NCBI RefSeq assembly: GCF_003007735.2
Contig: NZ_PXNQ02000003.1
Span: 124,001-188,000 of the forward strand
Length of the DNA: 64,000 bases
Reading direction: 5' to 3'
Origin: Paracoccus methylarcula
GTDB taxonomy: Bacteria; Pseudomonadota; Alphaproteobacteria; Rhodobacterales; Rhodobacteraceae
A program made the position numbers and the translations under genes. Shown here one piece after another: positions 27,542 to 37,000 of the stretch. The notes under the pieces are model-generated. The model did not search any database. It saw only the letters and a program-made list of their open reading frames with translations, and had not been told where the DNA came from. Position 1 is the stretch's first letter, and every line of letters begins with the position of its first letter.

Positions 27542-28546
27542 TCAGTAATTTGCGTTTATCGCCTGAACGGCGTCGATATTCTCCTGTCCGACACCTTCCA
27601 CGAACTGCTCCCAGACAGGCTTCATCGCATCCACCCATGCCTGACGCTGCTCATCGGTGAGTTCGCGGATCTCGCCACCGGCATCCAGGATTGCCTGGCG
27701 CGCCTCCTGATCGACCTCGTTGACGGCGGCGTTACGCTCTGCCGTGACCTCGTGAAGTATGGTCAGCATCTTCTCGCGCAGATCCGTGTCCAGGCCGTCC
27801 AGCCAATCGGTCGAGGCGACAACCAGGTAATCGAGCACGCCGTGATTCGTTTCGGTCGAGCCGTCCTGCACCTCGTAGAATTTCTGGCCATAGATATTCG
27901 ACCAGGAATTTTCCTGCCCGTCCACGACGCCGGTCTGCAATGCGCCGTAAACCTCGGAAAAGGCCATTGGCTGAGCCGATGCGCCAAGCTGTTCGATCAT
28001 CGCGACGAGCACATCCGACGGCTGCACGCGGAATTTCAGGCCCTTTGCGTCCCCGGGTTCGACCAATGGCTTGTTGGCCGAGAACTGCTTCATCCCGTTA
28101 TGCCAGAATTCCAACCCCGAAAGACCGCGGCGTTCCATCGACGCCTTCATTTCCGTCCCTGCCTCGGACGCCTGGAATTCATCCACCGCCTCGATATTCT
28201 TGAACATGAAGGGCAGGTCGTAGATCTGGAAAACCTTGGTGAAGGTTTCGAATTTCGACAGTGACGGCGCAGCCATCTGCACATCGCCCTGCAGCATCGC
28301 CTCCAGCACCTTGTCGTCGTCATATAGCGTCGAGTTCGGATAGACCTCGACGCACATCTTGCCGTCCATCTCGGCATTCACACGTTCGGCGAAAAGCGCG
28401 GCGGCTATGCCCTTGGGATGCTTGTCGCTATTGGTGACATGGCTGAATTTCACCACGGTTTCCCCATCGTCACAGCCCGCCGGATCGGCCAGTGCCGTCC
28501 CCGACATGAGCGCCAATCCACAGGTCGCGATCAACAGTTGTCTCAT
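27542..28546 (-). CDS. dctP: TRAP transporter substrate-binding protein (DctP family)
   Basis: 334 residues with a signal peptide (MRQLLIATCGLALMSGTALA). The DctP fold is shown by VKFSHVTNSDKHPKG at the start of the mature part and GLKFRVQPSDVLVAMIEQLG, which contains the conserved carboxylate-binding arginine. GVVDGQENSWSNIYG follows. It captures C4-dicarboxylates or related organic acids in the periplasm; the exact ligand is unknown. It is first in the dctPQM operon, with GGGAGG upstream. Confidence 0.93.
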   Translation of the reverse strand: MRQLLIATCGLALMSGTALADPAGCDDGETVVKFSHVTNSDKHPKGIAAALFAERVNAEMDGKMCVEVYPNSTLYDDDKVLEAMLQGDVQMAAPSLSKFETFTKVFQIYDLPFMFKNIEAVDEFQASEAGTEMKASMERRGLSGLEFWHNGMKQFSANKPLVEPGDAKGLKFRVQPSDVLVAMIEQLGASAQPMAFSEVYGALQTGVVDGQENSWSNIYGQKFYEVQDGSTETNHGVLDYLVVASTDWLDGLDTDLREKMLTILHEVTAERNAAVNEVDQEARQAILDAGGEIRELTDEQRQAWVDAMKPVWEQFVEGVGQENIDAVQAINANY

Positions 28547-28745
28547 CGGTAATCCTCCCTTGCTTATTTCGACCGGGTTTTCCTACCCCGGTTCCGGATG
28601 TCCCGCCATCACATCGGCATAAACCCGTGGTGGCAAGTAAAATCTCGTTCTCCGTTAACATCGAAGAAGATCTCAATCGATCCCGCGGTCTTGGCCTTTC
28701 CGCTCGGCTTCGGTAATCGGGTGCCCAAGCAAGGGGATCGCCAGG

Positions 28746-31700
28746 ATGAGCATGGAAAAGAGTTTTGACGCCAGGGCCGCCGAGGCCCGCATCAGCGCCG
28801 AATGGGAAAAGACGAACGCCTTCGCCGCCGGGGCCAATGCCTCGCGGTCGGAAACCTTTACGGTGATGATCCCCCCGCCCAACGTGACCGGCAGCCTGCA
28901 TATCGGCCACGCGTTCAACAACACGCTGCAGGATATCCTGATGCGCTGGCACCGGATGCGCGGTTTCGACACGCTGTGGCAGCCGGGACAGGACCATGCG
29001 GGCATCGCCACGCAGATGGTCGTCGAGCGGCAGATGATGGAACGGCAGGAGCCGAACCGGCGCGAGATCGGCCGCGATGCCTTTGTCGAGAAAATCTGGG
29101 CATGGAAGCAGGAATCCGGCGGCACGATCATCAACCAGCTCAAGCGCCTTGGCGCCTCGCTGGACTGGTCGCGCAACGCCTTTACCATGTCCGGCGCTCC
29201 AAGCGCCCCGGCTGGCGAAGAAGGCAATTTCCACGACGCCGTGATCCGGGTCTTCGTCGAGCTTTACAACAAGGGCATCATCTATCGCGGCAAGCGGCTG
29301 GTGAACTGGGACCCGCATTTCGAGACCGCGATCAGCGATCTCGAGGTCGAGAACCGCGAGGTGCCCGGCCATATGTGGCATTTCAAGTATCCGCTGGCGG
29401 CCAATCCTGAAACTGGTGAACGCGAGACCTATGAATATGTCGAGCGGGACGAGGACGGCAACGTTACCCTGCGCGAGACCCGCGACTATATCTCCATCGC
29501 CACGACCCGCCCGGAGACCATGCTGGGCGATGGCGCGGTCGCGGTTCACCCGGACGACCCCCGCTATGCCCCCATCGTCGGCAAGCTGTGCGAGATCCCG
29601 GTCGGTCCCAAGGAACACCGCCGCCTGATCCCGATCATCACCGACGAATATCCCGATCCGGATTTCGGCTCGGGCGCGGTCAAGATCACCGGGGCGCATG
29701 ATTTCAACGATTACGGCGTGGCGACCCGCAACGGCATCCCGCTTTACGCGCTGATGGATAGCAAGGGCGCGATGCGCATGGACGGGCTGTCCTATGAAGA
29801 AAGCGCCGCCATCGCCACCCGCGCCGCGAATGGCGAGGATGTGGGCGATGTCTCGGCGGTCAACCTCGTCCCCGAAGAGCTGCGGGGGCTGGACCGGTTC
29901 GATGCCCGCAAGCGCGTCATCGAGGCCATTACCGAGGAGGGGCTGGCCGTCACCGATGCCGAGGGCGCACCATTCGTCGAGAACAAGAAGATCATGCAGC
30001 CCTTCGGCGATCGCTCGAATGTGGTGATCGAGCCGATGCTGACCGATCAATGGTTCGTGGATACGAAAAAGATCGTGCAACCCGCCATCGACGCCGTGCG
30101 CGAGGGCCGCACCACGATCCTGCCCGAGCAGCACCAGAAGGTCTATTTCCATTGGCTGGAGAATATCGAGCCCTGGACGATCAGCCGGCAACTCTGGTGG
30201 GGGCATCAGATACCGGTGTGGTATGGGCCTAAAGATGTCAACATCGGCACCGGACTGAAAGAGGTTTTCCAAGCTCCGAAGCAATTCTGCGGCGCCAACG
30301 AAGCCGAAATCCGTGAGCAAGTGGAGAAATTTTACTCCGCGCAAACAAACAAAAATATAATAATTGAGTTCGAACCACTAGAAGCGCTTCGAGAGCGGTT
30401 AATAGGTAAAAATGCAGGTGGGGAAGATCGCGACCCTGCACTGCCACTGGTCAGCATCGAAGACAATGACATCATTGTCACTCTCTACCGCGACCCCGAC
30501 GTCCTCGACACGTGGTTCTCATCCGGTCTCTGGCCCATCGGCACGCTTGGCTGGCCCGAGGATACCGAGGCGCTTCGGAAATATTTTCCGACCGATGTTC
30601 TGGTGACGGGCTTTGACATCATCTTCTTCTGGGTCGCCCGGATGATGATGATGCAGCTTGCCATCGTCGAGAAGGAACCCTTCCACACCGTCTATGTCCA
30701 CGGGCTGGTGCGCGACGAGAAGGGCGCGAAGATGTCCAAGTCCAAGGGCAATGTCATCGACCCGTTGACCCTGATCGACGATTTCGGCGCCGATGCGCTG
30801 CGCATGACCCTGGCCTCGATGGCGGCGATGGGGCGCGATCCGAAGCTGGGGCCGCGCCATGTCGAGGGCTTCCGCAATTTCGTTACCAAGATCTGGAACG
30901 CCTCCCGCTTTGCCGAGATGAACGGCGTTCGCGGCGGAGGCGATCGCCCTGCCCCGCGCCACACCGTCAACCGCTGGATCATCGGAGAGACCGCCCGTAT
31001 CCGCATGGCCACCGACGAGGCGCTGGCAAGCTATCGCTTCAACGACGCGGCGAACGGGCTTTATGCCTTTGTCTGGGGCAAGGTCTGCGACTGGTATGTT
31101 GAATTCGCCAAGCCGCTGTTCGACGGCGAATATGCCGATGAAACCCGCGCCACGATGGGCTGGGTGCTGGATCAATGCTATCTGATGCTGCATCCGGTCA
31201 TGCCTTTCGTGACCGAAGAGCTCTGGTCGCTGACCGGCGAGCGCGGCAAGATGCTGGCCCATGGCGACTGGCCGGAATATGGCGCCGAACTGATCGACGC
31301 GGATGCCGACCGCGAGATCAACTGGGTGATCTCGCTGATCGAGGACATCCGCTCGGCCCGCGCCCAGATGGGAGTTCCGGCGGGCGCAAGGCTTGACCTG
31401 ATCGTGACCGAGGCCGATGCCGCTGCAAGCAGGGCACTGACCGCCAACGCCCCCCTGATCGAGCGGCTGGCCCGCGTCAACGCCCCGCAGGACGGCGTGG
31501 CGGGCAAGGGCATGATCGCCGTTTCCGCACAGGGCGCCAGCTTTGCCCTGCCCATTGGCGACGTGATCGATGCCGCGGCCGAAACGGCGCGGCTGGAAAA
31601 ATCATTGGCGAAATCGGGAAAGGACGCCGATGGATTGCGCAAGCGGCTGGACAACCCAAAATTCGTGCAAAACGCCGATGTGGATGTGATCGAAGAGACA

Positions 31701-31778
31701 CGCGAAAAGCTTGCCGCCCTGGATGACGACATCGCCCGGCTGCAGGCGGCGCTGGCCCAGTTGCAGGCGATGCGCTGA
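28746..31778 (+). CDS. valS: Valyl-tRNA synthetase
   Basis: 1010 residues, a class I synthetase. HIGH is at residues 52-55 (GSLHIGHAF) and KMSKS in [11 protein letters not shown]. The editing domain includes [16 protein letters not shown]. The C-terminal coiled-coil arm ends in [16 protein letters not shown]. The stretch coding residues about 493-578 (30225-30480) is strikingly AT-rich, with codons ATA, TTA, AAA and AAT. It replaces the connective region before [20 protein letters not shown] with sequence I do not recognise from close relatives. The frame remains open throughout, so the enzyme is presumably functional. Confidence 0.96.
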   Translation: MSMEKSFDARAAEARISAEWEKTNAFAAGANASRSETFTVMIPPPNVTGSLHIGHAFNNTLQDILMRWHRMRGFDTLWQPGQDHAGIATQMVVERQMMERQEPNRREIGRDAFVEKIWAWKQESGGTIINQLKRLGASLDWSRNAFTMSGAPSAPAGEEGNFHDAVIRVFVELYNKGIIYRGKRLVNWDPHFETAISDLEVENREVPGHMWHFKYPLAANPETGERETYEYVERDEDGNVTLRETRDYISIATTRPETMLGDGAVAVHPDDPRYAPIVGKLCEIPVGPKEHRRLIPIITDEYPDPDFGSGAVKITGAHDFNDYGVATRNGIPLYALMDSKGAMRMDGLSYEESAAIATRAANGEDVGDVSAVNLVPEELRGLDRFDARKRVIEAITEEGLAVTDAEGAPFVENKKIMQPFGDRSNVVIEPMLTDQWFVDTKKIVQPAIDAVREGRTTILPEQHQKVYFHWLENIEPWTISRQLWWGHQIPVWYGPKDVNIGTGLKEVFQAPKQFCGANEAEIREQVEKFYSAQTNKNIIIEFEPLEALRERLIGKNAGGEDRDPALPLVSIEDNDIIVTLYRDPDVLDTWFSSGLWPIGTLGWPEDTEALRKYFPTDVLVTGFDIIFFWVARMMMMQLAIVEKEPFHTVYVHGLVRDEKGAKMSKSKGNVIDPLTLIDDFGADALRMTLASMAAMGRDPKLGPRHVEGFRNFVTKIWNASRFAEMNGVRGGGDRPAPRHTVNRWIIGETARIRMATDEALASYRFNDAANGLYAFVWGKVCDWYVEFAKPLFDGEYADETRATMGWVLDQCYLMLHPVMPFVTEELWSLTGERGKMLAHGDWPEYGAELIDADADREINWVISLIEDIRSARAQMGVPAGARLDLIVTEADAAASRALTANAPLIERLARVNAPQDGVAGKGMIAVSAQGASFALPIGDVIDAAAETARLEKSLAKSGKDADGLRKRLDNPKFVQNADVDVIEETREKLAALDDDIARLQAALAQLQAMR

Positions 31779-31820
31779 AGATGCGGCATTCGCGTGGATT
31801 ACCCGCGTGGATGCCTCCGG

Positions 31821-31876
31821 CGGGGATATTTAAGTGAAGAAGAAGCGGAAATTCCTTCTTCTTCATGCAAATATCC
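31821..31876. repeat. Inverted pair of the intergenic repeat (copies B and C)
   Basis: The forward copy at 31821-31845 (CGGGGATATTT, AAG, TGAAGAAGAAG) faces a reverse copy at 31855-31876. They pair as an 11-base and an 8-base stem with a 3x3 internal loop and a 9-base apical loop. It lies between the convergent ends of valS and the aminotransferase. It probably forms a hairpin in both transcripts and may act as a bidirectional terminator. Confidence 0.7.
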
Positions 31877-31903
31877 ATATTCCAACGATGCGGCACCCGC
31901 AGG

Positions 31904-33031
31904 TCAGCGCGCGCCCAGATCGGCAAGCGCAGGCGGCAGCGCCTCTGCCAGTATCTCGAGTTCCGCGGCAGGGGCGCAACTGACGCGTATGCAACGGTTC
32001 AACGGCGCGATGCCCGGCATGCGGATGAAGACCCCGTCCTCCTCCAGCCGATCGACAAGGGCGCGTGCAAACCTCCCGTCTTGTCCGGTATCGACCGCGA
32101 CGAAATTCGTGGCCGAGGGCAAGGCGTTCATACCGTTATCCATCGCGATCCGGGCAATACCGTCACGGGCAGCGACGACCTCGCGCTGGACATGAACAAG
32201 CCAGTCCCGGTCGGATAACGCGGCCAGGGCACCGGCCTGGGCGATGCGGTTAACACCGAAATGGTTGCGGATCCGCTCGAAGCCCGCGATCAGGTCGGGA
32301 TGGCCCATGGCATAACCGATCCGCGCGCCCGCCATTCCATAGGCCTTGGAAAAGGTGCGCATCCGGATGACGCGCGGATCATCGGCGGCGATTCGGGGAA
32401 CCGCCTCCGCGGGGGCGAATTCGACATAGGCCTCGTCCAGAAGCAGCAGCGCGCCTTGGGGCAACTCATCCAGCATCGCCTCTATCGCGGTGCCGTCATG
32501 CCAGCTCCCCATCGGGTTGTCCGGGTTCGAGAGATAGACCAGCCGCGCATCGACCTGATGCGCGCGGGTGATCAGCGCCTCGAGATCCTCGCGGTCGTCG
32601 CGATAGGGCACCTTGTGCAGCACACCACCGAAACCCGCGACATGGTAGTTGAAGGTCGGATAGGCCCCCTCCGACGTCACCACGGCCTCCCCCGCTGCGA
32701 CCATCAGCCGGACGAGCAGGCCCAGCAGCCCATCGATCCCCTCGCCGACGACGATACCCGCAGCCGGGATCTCCAGATGCGCCGAGAGCGCCTGCAGCAG
32801 GTCATGGCTGGTCGAATCGCCATATTGCCAGATCCCGGCCACGGCGACGCGCATCGCCTCGACAGCCTTGGGACTGGGACCGAAGCCATTCTCGTTCGCG
32901 CCAAGCCGGGCCGCGAAGGGACGTCCCCGCCGGCGTTGCAGCGTTTCGGGGCCGACAAAGGGAACGGTGGCAGGCAAGGCTGCAGGAATCGGAGCGAAAT
33001 GAGGTATCTTCATGCCCCGAGACTCGTTCAT
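31904..33031 (-). CDS. PLP-dependent class I/II aminotransferase, HisC-like
   Basis: 375 residues. Fold type I signatures are ARLGANENGFGPSPKAVEAM, YLSNPDNPMGSW, LLLDEAYVEFAP and the Schiff-base lysine in TFSKAYGMAGARIGYAMG. The closest recognisable group is histidinol-phosphate/aromatic aminotransferases. Its position away from his genes leaves the substrate open. A second ATG at 33013 (MKIPHFAP) is an alternative start. A stand-alone RAM protein lies just upstream on the same strand. Confidence 0.85.
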   Translation of the reverse strand: MNESRGMKIPHFAPIPAALPATVPFVGPETLQRRRGRPFAARLGANENGFGPSPKAVEAMRVAVAGIWQYGDSTSHDLLQALSAHLEIPAAGIVVGEGIDGLLGLLVRLMVAAGEAVVTSEGAYPTFNYHVAGFGGVLHKVPYRDDREDLEALITRAHQVDARLVYLSNPDNPMGSWHDGTAIEAMLDELPQGALLLLDEAYVEFAPAEAVPRIAADDPRVIRMRTFSKAYGMAGARIGYAMGHPDLIAGFERIRNHFGVNRIAQAGALAALSDRDWLVHVQREVVAARDGIARIAMDNGMNALPSATNFVAVDTGQDGRFARALVDRLEEDGVFIRMPGIAPLNRCIRVSCAPAAELEILAEALPPALADLGAR

Positions 33032-33051
33032 TTCCGCCCGCCCCGCAAGCG

Positions 33052-33288
33052 TCAGAAGGCCCGGAAGGTCATCGTCGTCAACGTGCGGCTGATATGGGGA
33101 ATGTCGAACAGACGCTCGGACAGGAAGCGGCCGACATCCTCGTCCTCGGGGATGTAGATCTTCGCCAGCAGGTCGTAATCCCCCGAGGTGGAGTAAAGCT
33201 CGCTGACGATCTCGCGATCATAAATGGCCTCGGCGACCTCATAGGTCTTGCCGGGTTCGCAGCGGAACTGAACGAAGACGGGACGCAT
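33052..33288 (-). CDS. Stand-alone Lrp/AsnC ligand-binding (RAM) domain protein
   Basis: 78 residues covering only the alpha-beta sandwich RAM domain of Lrp proteins (MRPVFVQFRCEPGKTYEVAE ... SGDYDLLAKIYI), with no DNA-binding helix-turn-helix. Such SARD-type proteins bind amino acids and can modulate full-length Lrp regulators. It sits 20 bases upstream of the HisC-like aminotransferase on the same strand, so it is likely co-transcribed with it. Confidence 0.88.
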   Translation of the reverse strand: MRPVFVQFRCEPGKTYEVAEAIYDREIVSELYSTSGDYDLLAKIYIPEDEDVGRFLSERLFDIPHISRTLTTMTFRAF

Positions 33289-33321
33289 GGCTGAGCTCCT
33301 GATGATCGATGCGGGCGCAGG

Positions 33322-34692
33322 TTAGACCGCCGGTTGCGTGCGGGTCCAGTCCCCCTGCGCATGGCCGCGCCAGAAGCGCAGCAGCAACAGGACGGCGGCG
33401 AAGGAAAGCCCGAAGACAAGCCCCAGCCACAGGCCCGGCGCGCCGATACCCGCGACGAAGGCCAACCCGTAGGCCACCGGCATCCCGATCACCCAATAGC
33501 TGAAACCCGCGATCCACATCGGCACCCGCGTGTCATGCACTCCGCGCAGCAGCCCCAATGCCACCACCTGCAGGGCATCGGTCAGTTGGAACAGCGCGCC
33601 ATAGAACAGCAGCCCCGCGCCAATGGCGATGATCGCGGGGGCCTGCGGCTCTGCCGGGTCGAGGTAAAGGCTTACCAGCGCCTCGGGGAAAGCCAGGTAG
33701 ATGGCGATGGCGGCCACTGCGACGGCCATGGACAATCCTATCACCGTCACTGCCGCATCCCGCATCCAGGCGGCGTCGCCCCGGCCCTTGGCCTGCCCGA
33801 TCCTCACCGTCGCCGCGTTCGACAGGCCCAGATGCGCCATGAAGGTGATCGAGACGATCTGCAACGCGATCCCATGTGCCGCCAGTTCCTGCGTGCCGAT
33901 CCAGCCCATCATCACGTTGGAGGCCACGAACAGCCCGCCCTCGGCTGTCATGGTCAGCCCGATCGGCCAGCCGAGCCGGGCCACAGCGAAGAAAGCCTGC
34001 CAGTCGGGGCGCCAGAATCGCTGGAACAGGTGATATTTCCGCGCCATCGGCAACCATTCGCAATAGGCAACCAGCATCACCAGTTGTGCCATCTGCACGC
34101 TGAGACTGGCGATTGCCGCCCCCCGCACGCCCAATTCGGGCGCGCCCAGATTGCCGAAGATGAGCAGCCAGTTGAGCGCGATATTGAGCGGCAATCCCAC
34201 GACGGTGATCCACATCACCACCTGCGTCCGCTCCAGCGCGGCCAGGTAGGAGTTCAGCGTCAGCCCGGCCAGCATCGGCAACAGCCCCCAACCCGCGATG
34301 CGCAGGTAATCCTGCGCCAGCGCCGAGACGGTTTCCGTCTGCCCAAGGGCAAGCAGGATCGGCCGGGACCACCACATCAGCGGCATCGCCGCCAGTGCGA
34401 ATATTCCGGACAGCCACAGTGCCATGCGGGTCGAACGGCGCGCCTCGGTCTCGTCCCCGCGCGCGATGGCGGTGGCGATCAGCCCCATCACGCCGGTGCC
34501 GAAACCCATGCCGAGGAAAAACAGGATGATCAGGAAGGAGGTCGCGATGACCAGCGCCGCCAGCGCCTCTACGCCATACCACCCGACCATGACCGTATCG
34601 CTGACGCCGATGGCCATGCGCGCCAGATGACTGCCGATCAGCGGCAGTCCAAGCGACAGCGTCGCGATGATATGCGGGCGATAGCGGCTCAT
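33322..34692 (-). CDS. MATE-family multidrug efflux transporter
   Basis: 456 residues from MSRYRPHIIATLSLGLPLIG with twelve predicted membrane helices in two halves. MATE signatures are VSDTVMVGWYGVEALAALVI and FGTGVMGLIATAIARGDE in the first half, and GLSNAATVRIGQAKGRGD with DALQVVALGLLRGVHDTRVP in the second. It exports cationic compounds in exchange for Na+ or H+. It is divergent from the formate dehydrogenase operon. Confidence 0.92.
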   Translation of the reverse strand: MSRYRPHIIATLSLGLPLIGSHLARMAIGVSDTVMVGWYGVEALAALVIATSFLIILFFLGMGFGTGVMGLIATAIARGDETEARRSTRMALWLSGIFALAAMPLMWWSRPILLALGQTETVSALAQDYLRIAGWGLLPMLAGLTLNSYLAALERTQVVMWITVVGLPLNIALNWLLIFGNLGAPELGVRGAAIASLSVQMAQLVMLVAYCEWLPMARKYHLFQRFWRPDWQAFFAVARLGWPIGLTMTAEGGLFVASNVMMGWIGTQELAAHGIALQIVSITFMAHLGLSNAATVRIGQAKGRGDAAWMRDAAVTVIGLSMAVAVAAIAIYLAFPEALVSLYLDPAEPQAPAIIAIGAGLLFYGALFQLTDALQVVALGLLRGVHDTRVPMWIAGFSYWVIGMPVAYGLAFVAGIGAPGLWLGLVFGLSFAAVLLLLRFWRGHAQGDWTRTQPAV

Positions 34693-34914
34693 CACATCGC
34701 CATAACCGCTCGCATGAGAGCAGGCAATCACGGAGATTGCGCATCGTGCAGAAAGCCGCTTTCCGCCATGGCCGAGCATATGCGCCGTCGATGCGGGATC
34801 GAAAGCAGGCCTCTCCAGATCGATCCGATGCCTGCCTCCGGCACGGCGACCGGGCCGCGGCTCTGTGTTGAGAAGCGCTGATTTTGTCGCATATGGCAGC
34901 AAGCTTCACATGAC

Positions 34915-34931
34915 GATAGATGATTTCTATC
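34915..34931. promoter_or_regulatory. Inverted repeat GATAGA-N5-TCTATC upstream of fdsG
   Basis: A perfect 17-base dyad about 80 bases before the fdsG start in an AT-rich gap. The size and ATAG..CTAT shape resemble LysR-type binding sites. LysR-type regulators control fds operons in some other bacteria, but no such gene is adjacent here. Confidence 0.45.
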
Positions 34932-35009
34932 AATCCACGAAACATCGATATTGATTTCACATGGACGAGTCGCTTTTCTTGCACAGTAAGCAAATTCGAA
35001 AGGCCAGCC

Positions 35010-35486
35010 ATGCAAGTGAATGCGCCAGCGCCGACCGCAGAGGACATCCGTGCCATTGTTGCGCCGCTTGCCTCTTTGGAAGGGCCCCTCCTGCCGATGC
35101 TGCACGCGTTGCAGGACAGCTACGGACATGTGCCGCAGGCCGCCGTGCCGGTCCTGGCCGATATGCTGAATCTCGGGCGTGCCGAGGTCCACGGGGTCAT
35201 CAGCTTTTACCATGATTTCCGCGATGCGCCTGCCGGCCGGCATGTGCTCAAGATCTGCAGGGCCGAGGCCTGCCAGTCGATGGGTGCCAACAGGCTGGCG
35301 GACTCCACGCTCAGGAAGCTGGGTATCGGCTGGCACGATACGACCAGAAATGGCGCGGTGACGGTCGAGCCGGTCTATTGCCTCGGGCTTTGCGCCTGTG
35401 CCCCTGCGGCGATGCTGGATGACCGGGTTGTCGGGCGCGTGGACGATGCCCGCATGGACAAGCTGCTGAGCGAGGTGGGCGCATGA
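35010..35486 (+). CDS. fdsG: NAD-dependent formate dehydrogenase gamma subunit
   Basis: 158 residues, NuoE-like with a thioredoxin-like [2Fe-2S] domain. Four ligand cysteines appear as CRAEACQS and, later, YCLGLCAC. It relays electrons in the cytoplasmic FdsABG complex, which oxidises formate to CO2 and reduces NAD+. AAAGG precedes the ATG at 35010. It overlaps fdsB by 4 bases. Confidence 0.95.
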   Translation: MQVNAPAPTAEDIRAIVAPLASLEGPLLPMLHALQDSYGHVPQAAVPVLADMLNLGRAEVHGVISFYHDFRDAPAGRHVLKICRAEACQSMGANRLADSTLRKLGIGWHDTTRNGAVTVEPVYCLGLCACAPAAMLDDRVVGRVDDARMDKLLSEVGA

Positions 35487-37000
35487 AGATATATGTTCCC
35501 ATGGACAGCGCCGCCAAGGCGCTTGGTGCCGACGAGGTGGCCGATGCGATCGCTCGCGAGGCCAAGTCGCGCGGGATCAAGGCCCGGATCATTCGCAACG
35601 GCACGCGCGGGATGATCTGGCTTGAACCGCTGGTCGAGATCGATCAGGGACAGGGCCGGGTCGGATACGGACCGGTCGCGCCCGAGGATGTGCCTGCGCT
35701 GCTGGACGGCAAGTTGGACAGTCTTGGCCCGGTCGAGGAGATCCCCTTCTTCGCCCGCCAGACCCGGCTGACATTTGCCCGTTGCGGCGTGATCGACCCT
35801 CTGGATCTGGACGATTACCGGGCGCATGGGGGATTGGCCGGTTTGCGCCGTGCCGCTGCCATGTCGCAGCCGGATATCATCACGGAAGTCACCGATAGCG
35901 GGTTGCGTGGCCGTGGCGGGGCAGGCTTTCCCACCGGCATCAAGTGGAAGACGGTGATGGAGGCCGAGGCGCCGCAGAAATATATCGTCTGCAATGCCGA
36001 TGAAGGGGATAGCGGCACATTCGCCGACCGGATGATCATGGAGGGCGATCCCTTCACCCTGATCGAGGGAATGGCGATTGCCGGTCTCGGGGTCGGTGCG
36101 ACCAGGGGCTATGTCTATCTGCGCTCGGAATATCCCGATGCGATCCGGGTGATGAACGAAGCCGTCAGGATTGCCCGGCAGAACAGCGTGCTGGGGCCGG
36201 ATGTGCTGGGCTCGGGCCGCGCGTTCGACATGGAGATCCGCATGGGCGCCGGTGCCTATGTCTGCGGCGAGGAAACCTCGCTGCTAAACAGTCTGGAGGG
36301 CAAGCGTGGCGTGGTCCGCGCCAAGCCACCCCTGCCAGCGCTGGAGGGCTTCCTCGGCAGGCCGACCGTGGTGAACAATGTCATCAGTCTCGCCACCGTG
36401 CCGGTAATCTTCGAGAAGGGGGCACAGAACTATGCCGATCTCGGCATCGGGCGCTCGCGCGGGACCGTGACCCTGCAGATTGCCGGAAACGTCCGCCATG
36501 GTGGGCTCTTCGAGACCGGCTTTGGCGTGACACTGGGCGAGATCGTCAACGAGATCGGCGGCGGCACCGCCTCTGGTCGCCCGGTCAAGGCGGTGCAAGT
36601 GGGCGGGCCTTTGGGCGCCTATATGCCAGCCGACAAGTTCGACACGCCGACGGGTTACGAGGAATTCGACCAAAATGGCGGGCTGATCGGCCATGCCGGG
36701 CTGGTGGTGTTTGACGACAGCGCCGACATGTTGAAGATGGCCCGCTTCGCGATGGAATTCTGTGCCGTCGAAAGCTGCGGCAAATGCACGCCATGCCGGA
36801 TCGGTGCGGTGCGCGGAGTCGAGACGCTGGACCGTATCGCCGAGGGCGACATGGCCGCGACGGAACTGCTGACCGATCTTTGCGAGACCATGAAGGATGG
36901 TTCCCTCTGCGCGCTCGGGGGCTTTACGCCCCTGCCTGTCATGTCCGCGCTGACCCATTTCCCCGACGATTTCGCCTGCCATAAGGAGGCCGCCGAATGA
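35483..37000 (+). CDS. fdsB: NAD-dependent formate dehydrogenase beta subunit
   Basis: 505 residues, NuoF-like. After a thioredoxin-like N-domain come the FMN/NADH site (RGRGGAGFPTGIKWKTVM, CNADEGDSGTFADRM, GAGAYVCGEETSLLNSLEG) and the [4Fe-4S] motif ESCGKCTPCRIG near the C-terminus. It transfers electrons from formate to NAD+. It overlaps fdsG and fdsA by four bases each. Confidence 0.96.
   Translation: MKIYVPMDSAAKALGADEVADAIAREAKSRGIKARIIRNGTRGMIWLEPLVEIDQGQGRVGYGPVAPEDVPALLDGKLDSLGPVEEIPFFARQTRLTFARCGVIDPLDLDDYRAHGGLAGLRRAAAMSQPDIITEVTDSGLRGRGGAGFPTGIKWKTVMEAEAPQKYIVCNADEGDSGTFADRMIMEGDPFTLIEGMAIAGLGVGATRGYVYLRSEYPDAIRVMNEAVRIARQNSVLGPDVLGSGRAFDMEIRMGAGAYVCGEETSLLNSLEGKRGVVRAKPPLPALEGFLGRPTVVNNVISLATVPVIFEKGAQNYADLGIGRSRGTVTLQIAGNVRHGGLFETGFGVTLGEIVNEIGGGTASGRPVKAVQVGGPLGAYMPADKFDTPTGYEEFDQNGGLIGHAGLVVFDDSADMLKMARFAMEFCAVESCGKCTPCRIGAVRGVETLDRIAEGDMAATELLTDLCETMKDGSLCALGGFTPLPVMSALTHFPDDFACHKEAAE

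Noticed and set aside
33334-34881. Plus-strand 515-codon frame opposite the MATE gene
   Set aside because: It is an antisense shadow of a gene with clear MATE motifs.
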